NCBI GenBank assembly: GCA_009760885.1
Contig: CM019713.1
Location: 24,684,427-24,748,426 of the forward strand
DNA: 64,000 nt
Source of the DNA: Achatina immaculata
Taxonomy: Eukaryota; Mollusca; Gastropoda; Stylommatophora; Achatinidae
Direction of reading: 5' to 3'
The notes beneath the pieces were generated by a model, which saw only the letters and a program-made list of their open reading frames with translations, made no database searches and was not told the origin of the DNA. Shown here piece by piece: positions 49,466 through 58,825 of the stretch. Position numbers and translations under genes: made by a program. The first letter of the stretch is position 1. Each line of letters starts with the position of its first letter.

Positions 49466-49740
49466 ATACTCGGGAATCTTCGTTTGTGTACGCCAGCACG
49501 GCAGCTGGTGTGGTATACGCAGTCACGCAGGCCTGCAGACTGGGAAATCTGCCAAGCTGCTCCTGCAGTCAGAGCCCACGAGAGACCAGCACCGACGGCG
49601 TGTGGGAATGGCGAGGATGTGGAGACAACGTTGAATATGGCTACCGGAAGTCAAGAGACTTCATGGATGCCCGGAAGCGGAAGCAGAGAGGGGACTTAAC
49701 TACGAAGATCCAGCTACACAATAATGAAGCTGGACGATTG
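49466..49740 (+). CDS. Wnt6: Wnt6-type gene, coding exon 3
   Basis: This exon encodes residues 99 (shared, Asn) to 190. It begins after the acceptor tttttcag (AG at 49464-49465) and ends in phase 0 at a GTGGGT donor (49741-49746). The sequence TRESSFVYASTAAGVVYAVT, CRLGNLPSCSCSQ, WEWRGCGDNVEYGYRKSRDF, MDARKRKQRGDL and LHNNEAGRL carries the Wnt signatures RExxFVxA-AAG, ACxxG, W-x-W-G-G-C-G-D and HNNEAGR. The stretch WEW-GCGD-V-G--KSR-FMDA and GDxxxxxxLHNNEAGRL is closest to Wnt6. Cysteines are at 122, 130, 132 and 150. Ser109 stands where most Wnts have Ile (YAIT), a mild oddity. A group B LINE tail starts about 45 bp after the donor. Confidence 0.97.
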
Positions 49741-49784
49741 GTGGGTCCTCAATTTGCGCCTGTTCAAGTTACGATAATCCAATA

Positions 49785-50500
49785 TTTTTTTATCTTATAT
49801 CTTAAATCCTTCCCGTGCCGTTAAACGTCACATAGGGCTCGCAAAGTAGTTCGCCAATTTTTCCTGTCTTCGGCGAGTCTTTCAACCTCATTAAGGGATT
49901 TTATGCCTGTTAATTTGGCCTCTCTTAACAATGACCTCTTCAGAGTTTCACGCGGTCTGCCTCTTTTTCTTTGGCCTGTTTTGTCCCACTTGATAGCTTG
50001 TTTTGGGATTCTCTGATCGTTTCTTCTCATCAAGTGACCAACATATGTCCATCTCCTTTTCCTGATCACCCATGAGACTGGTTGTTGTTCAGTCATGTCT
50101 TATCTCTGCATTATTCTTAAATTCGTTCCACTTGATGCCGAGTATTTTCCTTAGGCATTTGTTTTCAAAAGAGTCTAATTTGTGGCCTCTTTCTGTAGTT
50201 GTTTTCCAGCTTTCGCATGCATAAATGAGGGTGGATATTACATTTGAATTGAATAGTCTTAACTTGATTTTTGTGCTCATAACTTTTGAATTCCATATGT
50301 TCTCAAGATTCTTGAAGATTGATGCTGCTTTTGTAATTCTGATTCTAACTTCCTTTCTGGTGTCACCATCCTGGTCTATGTAGCTGCCAAGGTATGCAAA
50401 TTGATTGACTTCTTCAATATCTGTCCCTTTTATGTGTATTTTTTCCATTTTGATTAATGGGAATTTTCATTATTTTTGTTTTGTCCTTGTTAAATCAAGT
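49785..50500 (-). pseudogene. Group B LINE, 3' end, close to the exon 3 donor
   Basis: Minus-strand frames at 50089-50448 (IEEVNQFAYLGSYIDQDGD, LIYACESWKTT) and 49821-50096 (RRWTYVGHLMRRNDQR, RGRPRETLKRSLL, LAEDRKNWR) match the copies at 11540 and 40745. A small deletion near 50095 shifts the frame. The tail (cgttaaacgtcacatagggc reading inward) begins only about 45 bp from the Wnt exon 3 splice donor. Confidence 0.88.
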
Positions 50501-50634
50501 CCTATTTTGCCAGCCATATTTTTCTATATTTTTTATGGGTTTATTTTATATACGTGAAGAGGTGAAAAGAAAGAGGTAACGAAAGAGAGGGAGGAAAATA
50601 ATGAAAGACAAATAAATGGGTCTGCTTCAGCCAT

Positions 50635-50800
50635 GTGACTGAGGGCAAAGACGAAGTCCGAGGTAGCGGCCAGCGATCCACTGGTACCCAAATCTGCTGG
50701 TACCCAAATATAACAGACTTAGCTCTGCTAACAATCTGTGGATCCCCGCGGAGGTGGAGTCTGCTAAAGAAACAATTCGCCCTCCTGCCTCCACTCAAAG
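50635..50800 (-). mobile_element. Dispersed repeat (copy 4, inverted, diverged)
   Basis: The reverse complement reads tctttagcagactccacc and a ggggatc block, matching the start of the 46010 copy. The later part is diverged (aagtctgttatatttggg for the aggcctgttact core). A (TCA)n run at about 50904-50926 lies beyond it. Confidence 0.5.
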
Positions 50801-51004
50801 TATCAGAAGAGACAGTCGCTGTAACATTCTCCCCATCGGACACCATACTGTGCCACAACACCTTCACCTCGTCATCTGCAACGAGCTTCCTGCTGGAAGA
50901 TATATCATCATCATCATCATCATCATTGTGGTGGCAAGAATAACTACTATGTTTCTCAGATTATTTTCTTATGTGTGTGTATTGGAGAGAGAGAAAGAGA
51001 GAGA

Positions 51005-51682
51005 GAGAATGAATGAATGAATAATCTTTATTTTTCAAGAGTAAAGAATTGGGCACGCAGGCCCGTCTTACATTCTACACTTCATCACTCCATCCTTTCA
51101 TTCTTCCCACACACTTGATTTAGTACAAATATACAAATTAAATTAGGAAAAAAATATATCAAAAGAGTATAAGAGTGTAACTATTACACTCAAAGTAAAA
51201 GAGAAGAAGTAATTAACCTAATAAAATAGCACTCACGCACATATACATACGCAGACATATACATAAACAAAAATACATTGTAAATACAGATCTTCTAACA
51301 TATGTTTTTTTAACAGACATTAAAATAATTTCTAACAATATCTAACAAGTTGCTTCTCTAACTATGTCATTTTAGTACTTGATGGTTGGCGAGTCACGTG
51401 TTGAGAGAGTGCTGGTTATTTTATGGAGTCATATAATTACAAGCAAGTAAATAATGAAACAGGTTTGAGTTAAAGGATGAAGTATTACCAATGAATTTTA
51501 AATGGTATGGGAGGGTGTTCCAGAGCTGTACTGCAGAGTATGCAAGGCTTTTCTTGTACAGATCAATCCTGGGTTTAGGAAGAAGACAGTTTTTTAAACG
51601 CTGGCTATGTTTAGTATTATACGTAAACAGTGACCACAAGTAAGGCGGAGCATTGTGCGACAGAATTCTTTCTGAGAGAGAC

Positions 51683-51713
<31 letters not shown>

Positions 51714-51780
51714 ATTCTTTCTGTTTGACAGTGACTATTCTCAGCAATTCTAAAAAGTATGAGAAGATATTGCAAGTAGA
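51005..51780 (-). pseudogene. Group A LINE, 3' part, interrupted by a GA block with target duplication
   Basis: The minus strand encodes HNAPPYLWSLFTYNTKHSQR, LLPKPRIDLYKKSLAYSAVQ and LWNTLPYHLKF, homologous to the RHAPPYLW region of the 4937 copy. The 3' UTR includes gaattgggcacgcaggccc and ends in (GAAT)n at about 51007-51022 beside a (GA)n tract. The coding part is interrupted at 51675-51711 by GA repeats flanked by a 12-bp direct repeat (gaattctttctg at 51663-51674 and 51712-51723). Confidence 0.85.
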
Positions 51781-51854
51781 AACTAATACATTAACTTTTT
51801 AAAACTTTCAGTTTGTTTCGCTTCTGTAATCAGATAGCTCTGTCATATCCACAG

Positions 51855-52316
51855 GCTGTGAAGAATTTTATGAAAAAAGAATGCAAGTGCCACGGGCTGT
51901 CAGGCTCTTGTACCTTTAGTACATGCTTGAGAAAGATGCCACCATTCAGAGAAATCGGCAACAGAATAAAAGAGAAGTTTGACGGCGCCATACGCGTCAT
52001 CATCTCAAACGACGGAGAGCAAATCATACCCGAAGGCCCGACAATCAAGCCAGCGTCGAAGCTAGATCTGGTGTATTCAGAACTTTCCCCAGACTTTTGC
52101 AAGAAAAGTAGGTCACGGGGATCGTTAGGCACGAGAGGCCGCGAGTGTGAGCCGAATTCGATGGGAGTTGGAGGCTGTGATTTGCTATGCTGCAGTAGAG
52201 GATATTCAAAGACTGTGCTGGAGATTCGGGAGAACTGCAACTGCCGGTTTCTGTACTGTTGCCAAGTGATCTGCCAGACGTGCCACAGAACAAAGATAGT
52301 GCACCAATGTTTGTAA
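51855..52316 (+). CDS. Wnt6: Wnt6-type gene, terminal coding exon 4
   Basis: This exon encodes residues 191-343 and the TAA at 52314-52316. The acceptor is atccacag (AG at 51853-51854), phase 0. The protein starts AVKNFMKKECKCHGLSGSC, matching the AVRxxxxxECKCHGLSGSC of WNT6. Ser206 in CHGLSGSC is the site palmitoleoylated by Porcupine in Wnts and needed for Frizzled binding. The C-terminal domain has 16 cysteines (200 to 342), including the CDLLCCSRGY motif and the terminal NCNCRFLYCCQVICQTCH and HQCL. The total after the signal peptide is 24 cysteines, the family norm. Leu215 replaces the Trp common in TCW. The role is a secreted ligand for Frizzled/LRP receptors in development. The frame upstream of 51855 is open but intronic by homology. 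Confidence 0.97.
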   Translation, partial: AVKNFMKKECKCHGLSGSCTFSTCLRKMPPFREIGNRIKEKFDGAIRVIISNDGEQIIPEGPTIKPASKLDLVYSELSPDFCKKSRSRGSLGTRGRECEPNSMGVGGCDLLCCSRGYSKTVLEIRENCNCRFLYCCQVICQTCHRTKIVHQCL

Positions 52317-52387
52317 CGGCTGGTGAATATTTATTATGAATTTTGTAAATATTATGCGAACAATTAAATGTATAAACAATTTCAGGT

Positions 52388-52393
52388 AATAAA
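52388..52393 (+). promoter_or_regulatory. Polyadenylation signal AATAAA of the Wnt gene
   Basis: It lies 72 bp after the Wnt stop codon and is followed by an A-rich stretch. It is a plausible end of a short 3' UTR; other signals further on cannot be excluded. Confidence 0.6.
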
Positions 52394-52669
52394 TGAATAA
52401 TAACTTTAAAAAAAAGTTTTTAATTAAATGAGTTTATGGGACTATTTGTGTTCATGTAAACTGATTTATAATCAATGAAAACGAGGTTGTCCTTAGAGAT
52501 GGTGGTAAATATATATGTTGTTATTATTATTATTATTATTATTATTAGCCGCATCCGTGCTTCCAATCAGTTCACATGCTTTTCTTCTTCCATGTCACTT
52601 GGTCAGTCCAATTAGATACTTTTGACCTTCCTTCTCTCATTAAATTTTCCAGTCATTTTAAAGTTCCCT

Positions 52670-53275
52670 AATTTCAGACTTGGATCACTACTAACTAATA
52701 ATGGAGATACAATGAGGGAAATTAAAAGGAGGACATATATCGCTCTTCAGAAAGTAAAACAAATAAAGAATCTGTGGAGAGGAGCAGACAGAACCACAAA
52801 AATAAGATTTTTAAGGGCATGCATCTTTCCCATCGCAGCATATGCCTGTGAGACCTGGACACTTAACAGAACAGCTGAGAAACACATAAATGCCTTTGAT
52901 TGTAAATGCTACAGAAGAGTTCTCCAAATAACGTAGACACAAAAAAGAACAAATATATCCATACTACAAGAATTTAATATTGAAGAAGGGTGGTTAGTAA
53001 AGAGGACTAAACAGAGAAAACTTAAATATTTTGGACACAGTAAACGTCATGATAATTTAGAGAAGACTGTATTGGAAGGATACATAATGGGAAAAAGAAA
53101 GAGAGGAAGACCAAAACGAAGATGGCTGCAAGACATAGTTGACGATCTGCAAATGGATGCAGCAGCGGCAGGCAATCTTGCTCACAACCGAGAGGCCTAC
53201 AGGAGAGCTGTTTGGGAGGCAAAGTTCCGCAAGGGACATGCAAATGAATGAATGAATGAATGAATGAATGAATGA
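52670..53275 (+). pseudogene. Group D LINE, 3' end with (GAAT)n tail
   Basis: Plus-strand frames encode LGSLLTNNGDTMREIKRRTY, IKNLWRGADRTTKIRFLRAC, AYACETWTLNRTAEKHINAF, then after a stop QKRTNISILQEFNIEEGW, RKRGRPKRRWLQDIVDDLQM and AYRRAVWEAKFRKGHANE. The tail is (GAAT)n, about seven units at 53246-53274. It begins about 350 bp after the Wnt stop codon. In-frame TAG near 52935 and other lesions make it inactive. Confidence 0.88.
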
Positions 53276-53299
53276 ACTTCAGACTTTTTAACCATCTTT

Positions 53300-53445
53300 T
53301 TTCTTATCATTTTAACCAGTTTTCGCTGTTCTGAAACACCTCTTTGTTTTTCAGTATTTTCTCCAAAACCTCATCTGTGTTGTTAATTGTCCAAGTTTCA
53401 CAACCATATACTAGTGTAGCGATACTGGCTCTGTATAGGACTGTT
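53300..53445 (-). pseudogene. Group F LINE fragment, downstream half (split by an insertion)
   Basis: The minus strand reads TVLYRASIATLVYGCETWTI and NNTDEVLEKILK, a reverse transcriptase C-terminal motif (Y-G-C-E-T-W). It continues the coding of the fragment at 54030-54340 in the same orientation and register. Confidence 0.75.
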
Positions 53446-53974
53446 TCCGTTTCTGTAGCAGTCTGATAGTTTTTTTACCAGATAGGGTTGCTGGCCCTAT
53501 GCTGAACCATCCTTAGTCGCCTTTTACGATCATGCGTGGTAGGGTACAGTGGTCCTATTTTTTGCAGATCCAGGGTACCACACGGGGGAATTCTTTTGAA
53601 TTTGAAGTTGAATTCTTTCCAGACTAAATGTTTACGAAGAATCAGAAAAATATTTTGGCCAAACACCATAAGAATTAACATCTTGTTGGCAGAGATGCAG
53701 ATGAAGACACTGACAGTAATTATTGAGGAAAGACGCTGGCGATGGTTGGGACATGTGCTCCGAATGACTGATAACTCACTACCAAAAAACAGCACTAAGA
53801 TGGACACCACAGGGGATCAGAAGTAAGGGTAGACCAAAAGAGACATGGAGAAGAACAACAGAGAGGATGTTGAGCAATAGAGGACTCACCTGGGCAAGAG
53901 CAGAAAAAAAAGGCAAAGGACAGGCATTTGTGGAAAACTCTTGCGGAAGCCCCATGTGCCCTGGGCACTTAAGG

Positions 53975-54029
<55 letters not shown>
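53446..54029 (+). mobile_element. Group C LINE 3' end inserted in the group F LINE, with GA tail
   Basis: Plus-strand coding reads LNSFQTKCLRRIRKIFWPNT, IEERRWRWLGHVLRMTDNSL and, after a shift, RGLTWARAEK and RQAFVENSCGSP. It ends gggcacttaaggttc and a (GA)n tail at about 53978-54029. An 11-bp direct repeat, ataggactgtt, flanks it (53435-53445 and 54030-54040) as a target-site duplication. The first ~110 bp include a short segment not seen in the other copies. Confidence 0.85.
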
Positions 54030-54030
<1 letters not shown>

Positions 54031-54340
54031 TAGGACTGTTAATACTCTTTTCCTAACTTTAAGAGACATCTTAATTGTTAACATCTTCTTTATGCCATAA
54101 AAAGCTGATTTTGCCGTATCTGTTCGTGATTTCGTTTCATTTGTGTACTTGCCATCAGCTGTTATTGTTATTCCAATTGACTGAATTTATTTTCTTGTGT
54201 CAGTGTCTTCCCATCTGAAAGGATGTTGGGCTTTGGTATGTTTATTCTTTTTGATATGGCCATTGTTTCTGTCTTGTTATTGTTTGGCTATAAACCTCTT
54301 TTATTGCTTTCTTCAATCATTCTGTTCCTGTAGCAAGCGT
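54030..54340 (-). pseudogene. Group F LINE fragment, upstream half
   Basis: The minus strand reads TETMAISKRINIPKPNILSD, GKTLTQENKFSQL and, with shifts, ITADGKYTNETKSRTDTAKS, AFYGIKKMLTIKMSLKVRKR and VLTVL. This is the Y-L-G/DGK and tRNA-nuclease-free C-terminal zone of a LINE reverse transcriptase. Removing the group C insertion rejoins VLTVL to LYRASIATLVYGCETW. Confidence 0.72.
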
Positions 54341-54424
54341 TCATGGAGAAGCATGATGATTTATATCTAGTCAGAGGTTCAGTAGCCAACCCACCTGTAG
54401 AAAAGGGTACTTAGCTCATCTGCA

Positions 54425-54669
54425 GCTCTCTCTCTCTCTCTATCTCTCTTGTCTCTCTGTGACTCGCTCTCTCCGTCTCTCTGTCTCGCTTTCTCTGTCT
54501 CGCTCTCTCTGTCTTGCTCTTTCTGACTCTGTCTCTCTCTATGTCTCGCTCTCTCTGTCTCTCTCTATGTCTCGCTCTCTCTGTCTCTCTGTCTTGTTCT
54601 CTCTGTCTAGAGCTCTCTGTCTCTCTGTCTTACTCTATCTGTCTTGCTCTCTCTGTCTCGCGCTCTCTG

Positions 54670-54709
<40 letters not shown>

Positions 54710-54712
54710 TAG
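54425..54712. repeat. CT-rich microsatellite (GA on the minus strand)
   Basis: Imperfect ctctctgtctcgct units run for about 240 bp, then pure (TC)n to about 54706. It abuts the 3' side of the next LINE fragment, where it is probably that element's expanded GA tail. Confidence 0.85.
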
Positions 54713-55205
54713 CAAGAGATTTTTACTTCTGCCGGTCCTTCACTATCTTCTTGGCTGTCTCCCATCGCAGCCCTTTGTTTTACCAGCATTTTCTCTGCTG
54801 TATGTCTCCATGTTTCTTTGGGTCGTTCCACGCTTCTTTTGTCCTGTGGAGATCACCTCAAAGCTGTCCATGGGAAAGATTCATCTATCATTCTCATAAT
54901 GTGCCCAATCCATTGCCTCCTTCTCTTTTCAGTCACTGTCACCATTGGTGCCATGTCTGTCTCTCTAACAAGAGGTCTTTACTTGTGGTAGTGGACCAGA
55001 ACACTCCTTTGATCTTACGTAGACACTTAGTTTGGAAGGTGTCAAGTGCAGCTGTCCGTGTCATTTTCCAGCATTCTCTCCCACACAGTAAGACACGTAA
55101 AACATTGCTTTTGAATATTCTGCATTTTGGTTTCTGGCTTTTAGATTTCCAGATATGGTTGAGTTCTTCCTGGAGCTGTGCGAGGACAAATGATGAGGCA
55201 CTCAT
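54713..55205 (-). pseudogene. Group C-related LINE, 3' end
   Basis: The minus strand encodes QLQEELNHIWKSKSQKPKCR, IFKSNVLRVLLCGRECWKMT, LDTFQTKCLRKIKGVFWSTT, then MERPKETWRHTAEKMLVKQR after stops. It resembles group C but is clearly a different subfamily. Confidence 0.8.
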
Positions 55206-55645
55206 GAGAGAACCATCTAGTATGCAGACAGTTCAAAATAAAAAAAAAGTGTGCAATATGTCTCTGTACAGACACGATATATGCCCTTATATAGACATTA
55301 TATATGTTCTTATATGGACACAAAATGTGGAAACTGTTTCCTATATGGACACTCTATGTCCCTAATGGACTCTAAACAAATATATTCCCCTATATGAACA
55401 TTGTATGTGTCCTTAAATAAACTCCCTATATGGACAGTATATATGGCCCTATATGGACACTATATATATGCCCCTATGTGGATACTATATAGCCCCATTG
55501 GGACACTATTTATGCCCTATATGGACAGTATGTATGCTCTTATATGGATACACTGTCTGCCCCTATATGGAAAATACAATATGGCCCTATTGAGACACTA
55601 TTTATACCTCTATATGGACACTATATATGTTCCTTTATGCCTCAG
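55205..55645. repeat. Degenerate tandem repeat, about 24-28 bp
   Basis: Units contain ctatatggacactatatatg plus gcccctata, with many variants from about 55270 to 55645. The 97-codon open frame here is a by-product. Confidence 0.85.
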
Positions 55646-56685
55646 TGACATCTCAGGGTTGCCTTTATTTTTATTTACTAATTTCCTGAAATGATGGAAC
55701 GGACGCTATACAATATTAAATGGCGAACGCTGACTCAAATCTAAAAAGTATGGAAACATGTGCATTATGTTCATGGTTATAATTTCACAACACATTTTTT
55801 TTAAGGCGGGGTCAGTTAAATAAATGAAAACATCCCTTAAATGATAAGAGTATTTTATAGCAGGACACAGCCATAACTTTGAAACATGACTTCATATTGT
55901 TAAGCAACACTTAATGTCTTCTCTATACACATTTTATTTACTGAATACAATCATTGCAACCACTGGTACGAAAAAGACATGTTATATAAATATCACACTA
56001 ATAGCATTCTCATGATATAAATATCACATTTTTAATGTTATCATGACATAAATATCACACTCATAGTTTTAACAATTTGGCTGGGAGAAGGAGGAGGGAG
56101 AACATGTAACAAAATTTATCAGTATAAGTAGAGAAATGTGTAAATGGTATGCCATAACATGATTTCACTGAAGATATATGAAAACAAAGACTATATAATT
56201 TAAAAGTTATATACAAAGATTGGGCCTGGACTTTATACAAATAGAAGTAGAATGCACAAGATGAAAAACCTGAAGATTATGCTTGAAGCTTCAACAATGT
56301 AAAATATTAAAGGAATATAATAATTGCAAGTAACTTGATTCAAGATAACATTTTCGGAAAAAACAAAAATCAGTTTGAAGGAAACTTTATTGACTGATAA
56401 TTAGAGAAATACAGGACAAGGCTTAGTCATGCTTTATTAGGAAGAAAGATGAAAAACTGAATATAAAGTTCATTAAGGCATGTAATATTGCACACATAAA
56501 CAGCCTCAGAACATGTATAGAGTGCATGTCACACATGCAGTGCTGGTTTTTTTTTTTTAATGGAAGGCTCCGACGAAACAGTGAAAATAATAACAAACAA
56601 TCCAACACAAAAAATAATGTCAAACATTTTCAAACATTGTCTGATTCAACAGATTCATTCGAGATGAGTGTTTCAGTAATTTAAC
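55645..56685. other. AT-rich intergenic stretch
   Basis: No gene was recognised. A near-duplicate catgatataaatatcaca motif recurs two or three times at about 55975-56055. Confidence 0.5.
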
Positions 56686-56689
56686 TTAT

Positions 56690-57620
56690 GACATTCTAAG
56701 AGGATATCTAACCAGGTTTATGACATTCTAAGAGGATATCTAACTTGGTTTATGACATTCTAAGAGGATATCTAACCTGGTTTATGACATTCTAAGAGGA
56801 TATCTAACCTGGTTTATGACATTCTAAGAGGATATCTAACTTGGTTTATGACATTCTAAGAGGATATCTAACCTGGTTTATGACATTCTAAGAGGATATC
56901 TAACCTGGTTTATGACATTCTAAGAGGATATCTAACTTGGTTTATGACATTCTAAGAGGATATCTAACCTGGTTTATGACATTCTAAGAGGATATCTAAC
57001 TTGGTTTATGACATTCTAAGAGGATATCTAACCTGGTTTATGACATTCTAAGAGGATATCTAACTTGGTTTATAAGATTCTAAGAGGATATCTAACCTGG
57101 TTTATGACACTCTAAGAGGATATCTAACCTGGTTTATGACATGCTAAGAGGATATCTAACCTGGTTTATGACATTCTAAGAGGATATCTAACTTGGTTTA
57201 TGACATTCTAAGAGGATATCTAACCTGGTTTATGACATTCTAAGAGGATATCTAACTTGGTTTATGACATTCTAAGAGGATATCTAACCTGGTTTATGAC
57301 ATTCTAAGAGGATATCTAACTTGGTTTATAAGATTCTAAGAGGATATCTAACCTGGTTTATGACACTCTAAGAGGATATCTAACCTGGTTTATGACATGC
57401 TAAGAGGATATCTAACTTGGTTTATGACATTCTAAGAGGATATCTAACCTGGTTTATGACATTCTAAGAGGATATCTAACCTGGTTTATGACATTCTAAG
57501 AGGATATCTAACCTGGTTTATGACATTCTAAGAGGATATCTAACCTGGTTTATAAGATTCTAAGAGGATATCTAACCTGGTTTATGACATTCTAAGGATA
57601 TCTAACCCGGTTTATGACTT
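56690..57620. repeat. 32-bp minisatellite, about 29 copies, with a 256-bp higher-order duplication
   Basis: The unit contains tttatgacattctaagagga and tatctaacctgg. Variants acctgg/acttgg are interspersed. A diagnostic run of three variants (tataagattc, gacactc, gacatgc) appears at about 57070-57145 and again at about 57326-57400, exactly eight units (256 bp) later. Confidence 0.97.
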
Positions 57621-57874
57621 CATGCTTGTACCACTTTTCCCATCATTGTTTCTTAGTACCAAAGCATAGGTATTTTACAACAAACTGTGCAGAACGTGTC
57701 GCTGTTAATCACATATATATCTGGTCATGGCTGGGAAGTTTAAACCTCATTGATTACTTGCTCACTGCAGTTTGCACATTGCCCCAGCCTCAGAAAGTCT
57801 TTCTGGTGCTTTCTGCTTGCTCATTTATACAAGATGTAGGTTTTAACAATAACAGACCCTCTTCATGCCTGTTT

Positions 57875-58262
57875 GCATAATATATGGGTTTTAGTCATAA
57901 CAAATTCTCTTTTTGTCTGCTGTTTACATAAGATATGGGTTTTAGTCATAACAAACTCTCTTTCTGCCTGCTGTTTACATAAGATATGGGTTTTAGTCAT
58001 AACAAACTATCTTTCTGCCTGCTGTTTACATAAGATATGGGTTTTAGTCATAACAAATTCTCTTTTTGTCTGTTGTTTACATAAGATATGGGTTTTAGTC
58101 ATAACAAAATCTCTTTCTGCCTGCTGTTTACATAAGATATGGGTTTTAGTCATAACAAATTCTCTTTTTGTCTGCTGTTTACATAAGATATGGGTTTTAG
58201 TCATAACAAACTCTCCTTCTGTCTGTTGTTTACATAAGATATAGGTTTTAGTCATAACAAAC
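57875..58262. repeat. 51-bp minisatellite, about 8 copies
   Basis: The unit contains ataagatatgggttttagtc and ataacaaactctctttctgc. The 17-residue periodic frames on both strands are by-products. Confidence 0.95.
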
Positions 58263-58378
58263 CTTCTTCATGCCAACTCCAATAGCTGTCACTTTAGATT
58301 TCATTCCTCCAAATGTTTGAGACATTGGTATCTATACTTTGCTGTCTTGAGCATACATTCCTTCTCTATTCTGGATTT

Positions 58379-58825
58379 CTCTCTCTCTCTCTCTGAACCT
58401 TAAGTGCCCAGGGCACATGAGGTTTTCCACAAATGCCTGTCCTTTGCCTTTTTTTCTGCTCTTGCCCAAGTGAGCCCTCTGTTTCTTAACATCCTCTCTG
58501 TTGTTCTTCTCCATGTCTTTATTGGTCTACCCTTACTTCTGTTCCCCTGTGGTGTCCATCTTAGTGCTATTTTTGGTAGTAAGTTGTTAGTCATTCGGAG
58601 CACATGTCCCAACCATCGCCAGCGTCTTTCCTCAATAATTGCTGTCAACGGCTTCATCTGCATTTCTGCCAGCAAGATGTTATTTCTTATGGTGTTTGGC
58701 CAAAATATTTTTCTAATTCTTTGTAAACATTTAGTCTGGAAAGAATTCAACTTGTTTTCTATGGTTTTGGTGATTTTCCAGCATTCACTTCCATAGAGTA
58801 GTACAGTTAGAACATTACTCTTAAA
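58379..58825 (-). pseudogene. Group C LINE 3' end with GA tail and target duplication
   Basis: The minus strand encodes LNSFQTKCLQRIRKIFWPNT, IEERRWRWLGHVLRMTNNLL, PKIALRWTPQGNRSKGRP and RNRGLTWARAEKKAKDRHLW in one long frame. The 3' end is gtgccctgggc, then cttaaggttc and (GA)n at 58379-58396. A 12-bp direct repeat, tattctggattt, flanks it (58367-58378 and 58826-58837). It is 5'-truncated. Confidence 0.92.

Noticed and set aside
51813..51854. N-terminal extension of Wnt exon 4 (MFRFCNQIALSYPQ)
   Set aside because: Wnt homology starts exactly at AVKNF after an AG acceptor and in phase with exon 3; the upstream part is intron.
52622..53270. Second host gene downstream of Wnt6
   Set aside because: The sequence is a LINE C-terminus also present at 47130 and 63196.
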